In this document: in pieces, positions 1 through 8,016 of the stretch
Numbering within the stretch: position 1 is the first letter of the stretch
How the letters are laid out: every line of letters starts with the position of its first letter
Origin: Halobacteriales archaeon YIM A00013
Lineage (GTDB): Archaea > Halobacteriota > Halobacteria > Halobacteriales > Haloarculaceae
Assembly: GCA_025041195.1 (NCBI GenBank)
Contig: JAKCFM010000001.1
Span: 1,674,001 to 1,738,000, forward strand
Reading direction: 5' to 3'
DNA length: 64,000 bases
The notes under the pieces: model-generated
The model's input: the letters and a program-made list of their open reading frames with translations, nothing else
Databases searched by the model: none
What the model was told of the DNA's origin: nothing
Translations under genes and position numbers: made by a program

Positions 1-504
1 ACGCTGTCCAAGTGTCACAACACGGTCTTCGATATCAGGATCGACAAACGCACCGTCATCAATCTGACTGTTCACGGATGGAATTGCCACCTGGTGGGGT
101 ATCACCCAGGCGTTCAGCGACCGACACACCGATCGTAGATGGTTCAGCGTCGGGACCGGGAACGAACCACCAGAAACGGCCAGCAGCCCAACGGTCGTGT
201 TTTCGAACTCGTCGAAGCCACAGTAATCCAGCGCGTTCTTCAGGGCACCCGAATACGAGCCGTGATACATCGGCGAACCAAGAATGACGGCATCAGCCGC
301 TCGGACCGAGGATCTGAGCGCCACAGCGTCGCCGGCATCACTGTTGTCGGCGTTGAACACCGGCAGCTCCATCGTTTCGAGATCGATGAGCTCCGTCGAT
401 CCATCCATCGATCTGACCGTCGTCAGTGCTCGTTCGAGTGCAATCCGCGTGTTGCTGTCAGTTCGGAGGCTGCCACAGACCGCAACGACGTGGGGAGCAG
501 TCAT
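1..504 (-). CDS. NAD(P)H-dependent FMN reductase (partial, runs off left edge)
   Basis: Flavodoxin-fold oxidoreductase, expected to reduce FMN or quinone-like substrates with NAD(P)H in the cytoplasm. The 168 visible residues begin with a beta strand followed by the phosphate-binding loop GSLRTDSNTR (residues 11-20). The flavin-binding motif GSPMYHGSYSGALKNALDY starts at residue 76. Both are signatures of the NADPH-dependent FMN reductase family, whose members are about 175-200 residues, so only a short C-terminal piece is missing. The frame is open to base 1. The ATG at 502-504 gives the conserved N-terminus. It lies 69 nt downstream of the MutY gene on the same strand. The exact substrate cannot be told. 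Confidence 0.85.
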   Translation of the reverse strand, partial: MTAPHVVAVCGSLRTDSNTRIALERALTTVRSMDGSTELIDLETMELPVFNADNSDAGDAVALRSSVRAADAVILGSPMYHGSYSGALKNALDYCGFDEFENTTVGLLAVSGGSFPVPTLNHLRSVCRSLNAWVIPHQVAIPSVNSQIDDGAFVDPDIEDRVVTLGQR

Positions 505-573
505 GAGAGAAACACATCTCTGTGTGTGAAAAACATTCCGAATGTCGATATCGCGAGGGGACAGCCCTTACCG

Positions 574-1467
574 TCAAAGCCGGACAGTGGTGTCTTCGAG
601 CTCGACGAGATCGTCATCGGCCAGATCCGAGCAGAGATCCCTGAGCCACTCGCGGCCGTGGGTGCCATCCGGAGTATAGTCAACACGCACGCGTGGCCCG
701 AGTCGATCGAGTTCGAGTTCGTCGTGCTCGGAGAGCACACTGATCACCCGACCACGGAGTTGTCGTCGACTTCCCTCGAAGCTGGGCTGGGTCGGAACGT
801 CTGGCGCGGTGAAATCACCGCTCTGAAAGGCAGCGCAGTCGTCGCGCCACGGACACCCTGCTTCCTCACAGCGGGGGGTTTTCTGACAGGCAACGGCGCC
901 GAGTTCCATGATCGCGTTGTTCCAGACGCGAGAGTTCTCTTCGGGCATGCACTCGTTTGCGACCGACTCGAACGTCGCGTCGTCGTCTTCGATCTCGAAC
1001 AGCCGATAGTAGACCCGCTTGACGTTCGTATCGACCACTGCGTTTCCGTTGTTGAACGCAAAGCTCGCGACGGCGTTGGCCGTGTACGGACCAACACCCT
1101 GGAGCTCCTGGAGCGTTGCTGGATCCTTCGGAAATTCGCCGTCGAACTCCGAGCAGACCTGATTGGCAGCCGTGTGGAGATACTTCGCCCGATTGTTGTA
1201 GCCGAGGCTGTGATTCGACCAGAACCCCACCACGGCCGCCTGTTCAGCCGACGCAAGCGCATCGACCGTGGGCCAGCGCTCTAGAAAGTCGTGATAAGCG
1301 GCTTCTACCCGATCCAGTTGTGTCTGCTGGCTCATCACCTCCGAGATCAGAATGGGGTACGGGTTGGTGGTCTCTCGCCAGGGATACGATCGGTGGTCGG
1401 ACTCGTACCACTCGATGAGCGATGAACGAAGTGACGCGAGTCCGTTCGATGTGAGCGCCTCGGCCAT
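574..1467 (-). CDS. mutY: A/G-specific adenine DNA glycosylase (MutY)
   Basis: Base-excision repair enzyme that removes adenine mispaired with 8-oxoguanine. It is 297 aa from the ATG at 1465-1467; an in-frame extension to 1518 looks non-conserved. The catalytic glutamate lies in SEVMSQQTQ (Glu43). The helix-hairpin-helix reads LQGVGPYTANAV (about 122-133) and is followed by the catalytic aspartate in VVDTNVKRV (Asp146). Four cysteines near residue 200 form the [4Fe-4S] loop with spacing C-x5-C-x4-C-x5-C, slightly different from the textbook C-x6-C-x2-C-x5-C. The C-terminal region is shorter than bacterial MutY and lacks an obvious NUDIX-like 8-oxoG domain. Confidence 0.88.
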   Translation of the reverse strand: MAEALTSNGLASLRSSLIEWYESDHRSYPWRETTNPYPILISEVMSQQTQLDRVEAAYHDFLERWPTVDALASAEQAAVVGFWSNHSLGYNNRAKYLHTAANQVCSEFDGEFPKDPATLQELQGVGPYTANAVASFAFNNGNAVVDTNVKRVYYRLFEIEDDDATFESVANECMPEENSRVWNNAIMELGAVACQKTPRCEEAGCPWRDDCAAFQSGDFTAPDVPTQPSFEGSRRQLRGRVISVLSEHDELELDRLGPRVRVDYTPDGTHGREWLRDLCSDLADDDLVELEDTTVRL

Positions 1468-1559
1468 CGACCGATGACTCCGCGACCAATCCGCTTGAAC
1501 GTGGCGTTCTGGAACCACGATCAGTACGCTAATGGCGGTACTCCCCCCACCAGTCGAAT

Positions 1560-2222
1560 ATGTCGTTCACTGATGAACTCAAACCGATTGCCGAGCCGAT
1601 CTGGGAGGCGACGCTCGAACACCCGATGGTCAGCCAGCTCGGCGAGGGAACGCTTGAGCAGTCGCCGTTCGAACAGTGGGTACGGCAGGACTACGTCTTC
1701 TTGATCGATTACAGCCGCGTGTTTGCGTTGGGTGCGGCTGCGGCGCCGGATCTTGAGCGGATGGGTCGGTTTGCAACGCTTCTCGAATCGACAGTCAACA
1801 CGGAGATGGACCTGCATCGCTCGTACGCAGAGGAGTTTGGCATTACCGAATCCGAGCTGGAAGCGACGGTGAAATCACCCACAACGCAGGCGTACACCGA
1901 CTTTCTCGTCCGGAGTGCCCACGAGGGATTCGGTGCGACGGTTGTCTCGCTCTTGCCGTGTATGTGGGGCTTCAACGTCACCGCGAAACGGCTTGCCGAG
2001 TCCGGGTTTCCCGACCATTCGGGGTACCGGCAGTGGATCGAACTGTATGCCGGCGACGAGTTCACCGAGCTGACAGAGTGGTGTAAAAATCTCGCCGACG
2101 ATGTGGGGGCAACGGCGACTTCCAGCGAGCGAACACGATACGAGGAGCTGTTTGTGACCTCTGCGCGATACGAATATCTGTTCTGGGACGGTGCCTGGAA
2201 CGAGGAATCCTGGCCGGTGTGA
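1560..2222 (+). CDS. tenA: TenA family protein (thiaminase II / aminopyrimidine aminohydrolase)
   Basis: Helical TenA/PQQC-fold protein of 220 aa, the usual family length. Family members hydrolyse aminopyrimidine for thiamine salvage. Visible landmarks are RQDYVFLIDY (Asp44 region), the active-site cysteine in LLPCMWGF (Cys134) and the C-terminal aromatic stretch YEYLFWDGAW. This places it in the cysteine-containing (TenA_C) class. It is divergent from mutY; the starts are separated by about 90 nt. A T6 tract follows at 2241-2246. No other thiamine gene is adjacent, so the salvage role is inferred from the family only. Confidence 0.85.
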   Translation: MSFTDELKPIAEPIWEATLEHPMVSQLGEGTLEQSPFEQWVRQDYVFLIDYSRVFALGAAAAPDLERMGRFATLLESTVNTEMDLHRSYAEEFGITESELEATVKSPTTQAYTDFLVRSAHEGFGATVVSLLPCMWGFNVTAKRLAESGFPDHSGYRQWIELYAGDEFTELTEWCKNLADDVGATATSSERTRYEELFVTSARYEYLFWDGAWNEESWPV

Positions 2223-2240
2223 CAGTCGTCTCGCAACCCC

Positions 2241-2246
2241 TTTTTT
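2241..2246 (+). terminator. T-tract terminator after tenA
   Basis: Six consecutive T preceded by CCCC, 19 nt after the tenA stop. Archaeal intrinsic termination is typically at short oligo-T tracts. No strong stem is seen. Confidence 0.45.
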
Positions 2247-2270
2247 CACCGACGCCGTTGGTCGCTACCG

Positions 2271-2591
2271 ATGACACTCGATGACCTGACGGAGACCGTC
2301 GAAACAAGCTACTCGGCGTTCGACGACTCACTCGATGTGGCGCTCGATCGCGAGACGAAAAACGAGCTCTCATTGCTTGAAGCGGCGCTCGAACCGGACA
2401 ACACCGACGAACTCGTTCGCCGAGCGATCCATATGCTCTTTCAGACCTCCGTCGACACTGGATCAATGGATTTCCACCTTCGCAGGGGGTTCGACGTCAC
2501 CTACGATGAGTATCTCTCTGGGATGACGTTCGATGAGATGACTGGGGGGTACGACACCCATGACAGCGATCCACGACGCTACCAGTTCTGA
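2271..2591 (+). CDS. Conserved haloarchaeal hypothetical protein, 106 aa
   Basis: Small acidic soluble protein with no membrane segment or known catalytic motif. The middle (about residues 28-66) is predicted helical. The C-terminal third carries FDVTYDEYLSGMTFDEMTG and a final acidic/aromatic tail, DPRRYQF. Codon use matches the core genes. The ATG at 2271 follows the tenA T-tract by 24 nt. I do not recognise a function. Confidence 0.65.
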   Translation: MTLDDLTETVETSYSAFDDSLDVALDRETKNELSLLEAALEPDNTDELVRRAIHMLFQTSVDTGSMDFHLRRGFDVTYDEYLSGMTFDEMTGGYDTHDSDPRRYQF

Positions 2592-2645
2592 ACCCATCCA
2601 GTTACTATCCAGAAAACATTTGCCGTAAGAAATGCAACATCTGGT

Positions 2646-2864
2646 ATGGACCCAGGTGTCATTCTGATCGTCGTTGTGATTTTCGGACTGATACAACTAT
2701 TTCGCCGACTCGCATCCAGCGATTCGAGGCGTCGGTCCCGAGGGTCGAGCGCCTATCACGATCACACCAACGGCGACGACGGCGCAACCGACGGTGGCGG
2801 GGGCATTTTCGGTGGCGATGGTGGGGGTGGCGGATTCGGTGGCGACGGCGGTGGCGGCGAGTAG
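2646..2864 (+). CDS. Small membrane protein with glycine-rich C-terminus, 72 aa
   Basis: An N-terminal hydrophobic helix (VILIVVVIFGLIQLF, residues 5-19) is followed by an Arg/Ser segment and a C-terminal Gly/Asp repeat (GGDGGGGG-type units, residues 51-72). The repeat DNA is itself a short imperfect GGTGGCGAT-type direct repeat. Similar small proteins with one TM and a Gly-rich tail occur in haloarchaea; the function is unknown. Its stop is 4 nt from the end of the convergent aminotransferase gene. Confidence 0.6.
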   Translation: MDPGVILIVVVIFGLIQLFRRLASSDSRRRSRGSSAYHDHTNGDDGATDGGGGIFGGDGGGGGFGGDGGGGE

Positions 2865-2868
2865 CTCC

Positions 2869-4209
2869 TCAGGCCGCTCGATCGACGGCGCTTGCGAGCA
2901 GTTCTGCGGCCAAATCAATTTCTCGTTCAGTCACATCGAGCGGTGGGAGCAATCGAAGGGTTTTCTGTCCGCAGCCCAACGTGAGCAATCCCTCGGCGAG
3001 TGCCGCGTCCACAACATCATCGCGCAACGCTTTCGACTCGAACTCAACGGCGAGCATCAATCCGAGTCCACGCACGTCGACGACACCCTGGAGCGGCATG
3101 TCATCCAGCAGTTCGAGGGCCTGACGACCGCGTGCCGTCGCATTTGCCAACAGCCCATCGTTCTCGATCGCATCAAGCGTGAACACGCCCAGTGCAGAAT
3201 CAATGATCGCACCCGCACCCCATGTCGATGAGATGCGCGCTTTTTCCTCTGGGAACACGTCTTCGCTGGCTATTGTCGCCCCAACACGGAGTCCCTTTGC
3301 GGAGGTGATCACGTCGGGTTCGATCGGGAACTGATCCGAGGCCCACATCTCGCCGGTGCGGCCGATTCCGGCCTGAATCTCGTCGGCGATCAACAGAATA
3401 TCCTGTTCGTCACAGATCGTCGCGAGATCGCGCATGAACGCGTCGCTCGGGAGTCGGTAACCACCTTCTCCCTGAATGGGCTCAACGATGCAGTAAGCCA
3501 CGTCGGACGCCCCTACGGCGCCACGGTCCGGGTCCAATAGCGATTGGAGCTGTGAGCCATCCGCGGTGAAATACCCACAGCCACACGGTTCAGTCCCGCT
3601 TGCGTTCGTATCGTCACAGTATGGAATCGTGTGAACGTCCGAGATCGACGGATAACCGCGTCGATGAACGGCTTTCGATCGATTGAGCGACAACGCACCG
3701 AGCGTCCGGCCGTGAAACGCCCCGTCGAACGTGATGGCGTACTCGCCGCCTGTGTGGTCGTAGGCGATTTTGATCCCGTTTTCGACGGCTTCAGCCCCCG
3801 AGTTGGAGAGAAACACCGTGTCAAGGCCGTACTGACTCGTCGTCCCAACGATGCGTTCCATCAGCTCAGTTGGACCGGGAAGCCCAGAGTCACCCACGTT
3901 CTGCCCGCTAACGTAGAAATCCTGTCCGGCAATCGTGAGCGGATCCACGAGATCAAACTCTCGGAGCCGCTCCATGACGGCGGGATGGTTGTATCCCAGC
4001 GGTGCCCCACCGACGTGACTGGTGAAATCCATCAACACGTTCCCGTCGATATCCGTACAGAACGGGCCTGTAGCCGGTGCAGCCGGATCCCAGACGAAGT
4101 CGTAGACGTATGTGCTCGGAGCCGAGTGTTCGTGATGACGGTCAGCCCAGCGCTCTGCGTTCGGTCCAGGCATCGACGTTACCGATGGGGTTGTGTTCTC
4201 ACGGTTCAT
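2869..4209 (-). CDS. PLP-dependent class III aminotransferase
   Basis: Class III (ornithine/GABA/lysine-type) aminotransferase of 446 aa. SNSGAEAVE (135-143) binds the PLP phosphate, ADEIQAGIGRTG (275-286) carries the PLP-ring aspartate Asp276, and ITSAKGL carries the Schiff-base Lys305. IVEPIQGEGG (241-250) is the family hallmark. The ATG at 4207-4209 is preferred over the in-frame upstream start at 4278, whose added residues do not look conserved and would abut the next gene. Substrate preference (4-aminobutyrate, L-lysine or acetylornithine-like) cannot be settled from sequence alone. It lies downstream of the MgtC/DUF4010 gene on the same strand. Confidence 0.85.
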   Translation of the reverse strand: MNRENTTPSVTSMPGPNAERWADRHHEHSAPSTYVYDFVWDPAAPATGPFCTDIDGNVLMDFTSHVGGAPLGYNHPAVMERLREFDLVDPLTIAGQDFYVSGQNVGDSGLPGPTELMERIVGTTSQYGLDTVFLSNSGAEAVENGIKIAYDHTGGEYAITFDGAFHGRTLGALSLNRSKAVHRRGYPSISDVHTIPYCDDTNASGTEPCGCGYFTADGSQLQSLLDPDRGAVGASDVAYCIVEPIQGEGGYRLPSDAFMRDLATICDEQDILLIADEIQAGIGRTGEMWASDQFPIEPDVITSAKGLRVGATIASEDVFPEEKARISSTWGAGAIIDSALGVFTLDAIENDGLLANATARGRQALELLDDMPLQGVVDVRGLGLMLAVEFESKALRDDVVDAALAEGLLTLGCGQKTLRLLPPLDVTEREIDLAAELLASAVDRAA

Positions 4210-4274
4210 GTTCGGCCGTTGGAACTCCAGTAGTAAATAATGGATTGGGTTTAGTGCAGTATTTACCTTGACAA

Positions 4275-5528
4275 TCAAACGACGACAATTCCCGTCAACA
4301 GAATCCCGAGGGCAGACAACCCAATTGAGAACATCACCACCCGCTTGCGCAACGTTTGCGATGGGCCAACGGAGATGAGTGCTGCTTTGACGAGAATGCT
4401 GGTTATCGAGGCGACCATGACGGCAACGATTGTTGTCGTCGCCGAGATCGCACCCCCATTGTACAGCACGATCGCCGAAGTGGTCGCTCCGGCACTCGAA
4501 ATAAGGCTACCGAGAAACGCCGCGACGAAAAAGCCGGCATTCCCGAAGATGGCTGTTGCAATCGCCGCCCCCACGAGGACAACCGCGAACAACGCTCCGA
4601 AGCCAAGCGCGTTGCGGAGTGAGAACGGACTTTCGAGCGAAAGATCGAGCTGTCGTGACCAGTCAGCCGTGAGATAGGCGATGACGATGCTTGCAATGAT
4701 GAGTCCTCCCAGTGGGACGATGAGTGTCCGAATCGCCCAGCGCTCGGTTGCAAACGCCACGACGATCGCCAGATTCCGCAGCGCCATCGCGCCGTCGGCG
4801 AGCAAGATTGCGGCAACGGCGTACGATACCGTCTGTTCGTCGCTGCGGACGTGATCGACCATCGCGCCAACCACAGCAGTAGACGAGACGAGCCCGCCAA
4901 AAAATCCCGTGACGACCACACCTCGACCGCCGTATGACCGAACAACGGCGTAGTTGATGATACCGATTGCAGCTATGCTCACGACGAGCAGCCAGATGAC
5001 GCGTGGTTCGATGGCAATCCGAAGATCAGCGATCCAGACCGGCATTTCACCCGATGGAAGCAGTGGATAGATGACGAACGCGAGGACGCCGAATTCGATC
5101 GCCGATCGCAGTTCGGCCCGGGAGAGTCCCCAGGCAAAATCGTGGAGTTCCCGCTTCAAGACGAGTAGCATCGACGAGAGAATCGCGACGGTGACACCGG
5201 CAAGCAGGAGCTCTGATCCAACGAGGACGCCAACCCCGTAGGCCACCATCATCGAGACGCCAGTCGTCAGTCCTAGCCCGGTATCGTCCTCAAGGAGTCC
5301 TCTGACAGCGAGCATCGTTCCCTGGAGCACGATGAGCAAGCCACCAAGAGCGAGTAGCCACGGCTCTTCGAGGACGGTGAACACCGCACCGAGCAACGAG
5401 ATCAGCGAAAACGTTCGGATGCCCGCCGACCGATGCGACCATTCGCGCTCTACGCCAAGGAACAATCCGAGCGCAGCCGCCAGCAACAGCCGGACGAGAA
5501 CGGGGGCTGTCAGCTGGGTGAGTGCCAT
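4275..5528 (-). CDS. MgtC/SapB-DUF4010 family multi-pass membrane protein
   Basis: 417 aa with about 11-12 hydrophobic segments. The first part (about 1-140) is an MgtC/SapB-type domain with the hallmark LGLFLGVEREWSHRSAGIRT around residues 20-39. The remainder is DUF4010, with the characteristic ARNxL-like alternation of helices and Gly/Ser-rich turns. MgtC proteins are linked to magnesium limitation and membrane physiology; DUF4010 has no defined transport substrate. The start ATG at 5526-5528 is opposite the AI-2E family gene, with an 80-nt shared promoter region. Confidence 0.8.
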   Translation of the reverse strand: MALTQLTAPVLVRLLLAAALGLFLGVEREWSHRSAGIRTFSLISLLGAVFTVLEEPWLLALGGLLIVLQGTMLAVRGLLEDDTGLGLTTGVSMMVAYGVGVLVGSELLLAGVTVAILSSMLLVLKRELHDFAWGLSRAELRSAIEFGVLAFVIYPLLPSGEMPVWIADLRIAIEPRVIWLLVVSIAAIGIINYAVVRSYGGRGVVVTGFFGGLVSSTAVVGAMVDHVRSDEQTVSYAVAAILLADGAMALRNLAIVVAFATERWAIRTLIVPLGGLIIASIVIAYLTADWSRQLDLSLESPFSLRNALGFGALFAVVLVGAAIATAIFGNAGFFVAAFLGSLISSAGATTSAIVLYNGGAISATTTIVAVMVASITSILVKAALISVGPSQTLRKRVVMFSIGLSALGILLTGIVVV

Positions 5529-5607
5529 CCTGTCTCACCGTTCGGCAGGCATACTAATCACGATTGTGCCGGGTGGATTTTTGCGCCCACTCGATCAACT
5601 CACTGCC

Positions 5608-6738
5608 ATGGACTCATCGCAGCCGAACTGGCACCGACGCGCGTGGATCGGTGTTGGCCTGCTCCTGGGACTGTTTTTTCTGTTCGTCGTCTACTCGTTC
5701 ATCGGAACGGTTGTCTTTGGGATATTCATCTACTACGCCACGCGACCGGTGTATCGACGACTCGACGACCGACTCAGATACGACAGCTTCTCGGCAATCA
5801 TCGCACTGGTTGTGCTGGCACTCCCTGCGCTCGTGTTGTTCTCGCTCGTAGTCGCCGTCGGTGTAGAGCAGCTGTCACGGTTCACCAGGACGATCGATCC
5901 GGGCGTTTTTGGCGGGTTGATGGGCCCCATGCTCGAACTCCAGGCGAGTCTCTCCGATCCAGCGACGCTTTTCGATCGACTCAGTGGTATTGATCTCGGT
6001 GTTGTTGGCCAGATTCAGGGCGTCTTTGGACACGTTGGGCGCTATCTCGCCACCTTTGGCAACGTTCTGTTACACCTGTTCGTGATGTTCGCGCTCGCGT
6101 TCTATCTCCTCCGCGACGGTGAGCGTGGCTATCACTGGTTTATCGATCAGTTCGACGACGAGAGCGGGTTGCTCGCCCGCTATCTCCGGGCCGTTGATAC
6201 GGATTTTTCCTCAATTCTGTTCGGGAATATCCTCAACGCCGTGTTGACCGGGTTGATCGGTGCCGTCGTCTACGGACTGCTCAATCGACTTCCTCACGGA
6301 TCGATACCGTATCCCGAGCTGCTGGGACTGTTGACCGGCGTCGGGAGCCTGATTCCCGTCGTTGGAATGAAACTGGTGTACGTCCCGGTTGCGCTGTTGC
6401 TGGCCGTCCAGTACGGTGGGACGCCGGGTGGCGCGGGGTTTGTCATCGTGTTTGTCGCCGTCTCGTTCGTGATTGTGGATACGCTGCCGGATTTCATCCT
6501 CCGACCGTACGTCTCGGGGAGAAATCTCCACATCGGGATGGTGATGTTCGCGTACATCCTCGGACCGCTCTTGTTTGGCTGGTATGGCATCTTTCTTGGC
6601 CCGATCTTGCTCGTGCTTGGCTTTCATTTCGCCAGAATCGTGCTCCCTGCACTGCTCGGCACCGACGCTACCGAACGCGACGAGCGAACCCAATCCAATG
6701 ACGCAGAAAAAGACGACCCCGATGACGCAGACGACTAG
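5608..6738 (+). CDS. AI-2E family transporter (DUF20/PerM-like membrane protein)
   Basis: 376 aa with eight hydrophobic helices. The N-terminal helix pair (about 12-50) and the C-terminal core with PDFILRPYVSGRNLHIGMV followed by a GPLLFGWYGIFLGPILLVL helix are diagnostic of the AI-2E exporter/PerM family. Archaeal members are not shown to move autoinducer-2, and some act in Na+/H+ exchange. The start at 5608 is chosen over a long upstream extension because the upstream residues overlap the divergent gene and are not hydrophobic. The tail is acidic and soluble, typical for halophiles. Confidence 0.8.
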   Translation: MDSSQPNWHRRAWIGVGLLLGLFFLFVVYSFIGTVVFGIFIYYATRPVYRRLDDRLRYDSFSAIIALVVLALPALVLFSLVVAVGVEQLSRFTRTIDPGVFGGLMGPMLELQASLSDPATLFDRLSGIDLGVVGQIQGVFGHVGRYLATFGNVLLHLFVMFALAFYLLRDGERGYHWFIDQFDDESGLLARYLRAVDTDFSSILFGNILNAVLTGLIGAVVYGLLNRLPHGSIPYPELLGLLTGVGSLIPVVGMKLVYVPVALLLAVQYGGTPGGAGFVIVFVAVSFVIVDTLPDFILRPYVSGRNLHIGMVMFAYILGPLLFGWYGIFLGPILLVLGFHFARIVLPALLGTDATERDERTQSNDAEKDDPDDADD

Positions 6739-6743
6739 CTCGT

Positions 6744-7898
6744 TTAGAAGCCCTTGTCCATCAGCTCGCGCGCGATGACGTTCTTCTGAATTTCGGAGGT
6801 GCCCTCGTAGATCTGGGTGATCTTCGCGTCACGGTAGAGCCGCTCGACGTCGAAGTCGTTGACATAGCCCGACCCGCCGTGGATCTGGACGGCTTCGTTC
6901 GCACAGTCGACTGCCACGCGGGAAGCGTACTCTTTGGCCATCGATGCGAGCGTGGTGAGCTGATCGTCATCGTTCTCGACGCTCCATGCCGACTTGTAGG
7001 TGAGCTGGCGTGCGGCCTCGGTCTGGGTGTGCATATCAGCGAGCTTGTGCTGAATTGCCTGGAAGTCGCCGATCGGACGGCCGAACTGTTCGCGCTCTTT
7101 GGCGTATTCGAGTGCGCGTTCGTTTGCACCTTTGGCGATACCAACACCCTGGGCGGCCACCATCGTCCGCGTGATGTCGAAGAACTGCATGAGCTGCAAA
7201 AAGCCCATGCCGCGCGTGCCAACGAGGTTATCCTCGGGGACGCGAACGTCATCGAAGATGAGTTCGGCCGTGTCGCTCGCGCGAATACCGAGCTTGCCCG
7301 TGATTTTCTCGCTTTTGAACCCGTCACGATCCGATTCGATGACGATCTGGGAGAAGCCGTTGTACCGGCCCTCGGCGTCAGGGTCGGTCTCACACATTGC
7401 AACGAAGTAATCGCCAACCGATCCGTTGGTGATCCACATCTTGTTTCCGTTGATCACCCACTCGTCGCCGTCTTTTTCGGCCGATGTCGACACCGATGAG
7501 ACGTCCGAGCCGGTGTCAGGCTCCGAAATTGCAGCGCCCATGATCGCTTCGCCCGTGGCGACCGGCTCCAAAAAGCGCTCTTTCTGTTCTTCGGTGCCGT
7601 ATTCGATCAGCGCGTCACTGCCAAAGGCCGTCGCCGTGAGCGACAGTGCAATGCCAGGATCTGCGGCGAACAGTTCCTCGACGATGATCGCCGTCTCAAG
7701 TGCGCTATAGTCAGCGCCGCCGTATTCGATCGGAATCGACGCGCCATTCAATCCCATCTCGGTTGCTGCCTCAAGCACCTCGAACGGGAACTTTTCGTCC
7801 ACGTCGTATTCGGTCGCGACCGGCTTGATTTCGTTTTCCGCAAAGCGGCGTACTTCTTCCCTGATCTGTTGTTGCTCCTCGGAAAGTTCGAAGTCCAT
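6744..7898 (-). CDS. Acyl-CoA dehydrogenase
   Basis: FAD-dependent acyl-CoA dehydrogenase of 384 aa catalysing the first beta-oxidation step. Seen are AISEPDTGSDVSS (FAD/substrate loop), MWITNGSVGDYFV, and near the C-terminus QIHGGSGYVNDFDVERLYRDAKI... ending in the IYEGTSEIQ catalytic-glutamate region. The length is typical. The ATG at 7896-7898 lies about 24 nt from a TATA-like TTATATTTT at 7917-7925, which supports a leaderless mRNA. An in-frame GTG at 7907 is an alternative. It is divergent from the fused HAD/ECH gene, so the two together form a fatty-acid oxidation module. Confidence 0.9.
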   Translation of the reverse strand: MDFELSEEQQQIREEVRRFAENEIKPVATEYDVDEKFPFEVLEAATEMGLNGASIPIEYGGADYSALETAIIVEELFAADPGIALSLTATAFGSDALIEYGTEEQKERFLEPVATGEAIMGAAISEPDTGSDVSSVSTSAEKDGDEWVINGNKMWITNGSVGDYFVAMCETDPDAEGRYNGFSQIVIESDRDGFKSEKITGKLGIRASDTAELIFDDVRVPEDNLVGTRGMGFLQLMQFFDITRTMVAAQGVGIAKGANERALEYAKEREQFGRPIGDFQAIQHKLADMHTQTEAARQLTYKSAWSVENDDDQLTTLASMAKEYASRVAVDCANEAVQIHGGSGYVNDFDVERLYRDAKITQIYEGTSEIQKNVIARELMDKGF

Positions 7899-7916
7899 GC
7901 CCTCCACTCATACTGG

Positions 7917-7926
7917 TTAAAATATA
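7917..7926 (-). promoter_or_regulatory. TATA-like promoter for the acyl-CoA dehydrogenase gene
   Basis: An A/T-only stretch (minus strand TTATATTTTA) is centred about 24 nt upstream of the ATG at 7898. This is the spacing of haloarchaeal leaderless promoters. Confidence 0.45.
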
Positions 7927-8016
7927 ACGATTTTGCGCAGCCGATAAACCTGTAAACGGTTGTTACGCGGGCAATGGGAAACGTTGAACACCGCTGAGTT
8001 GGATCCACTAACCGTC

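Noticed and set aside
139-1284. 381-codon plus-strand frame opposite the FMN reductase and mutY
   Set aside because: It is the antisense of well-recognised genes. Long antisense frames are a by-product of G/C-biased third positions in haloarchaea.
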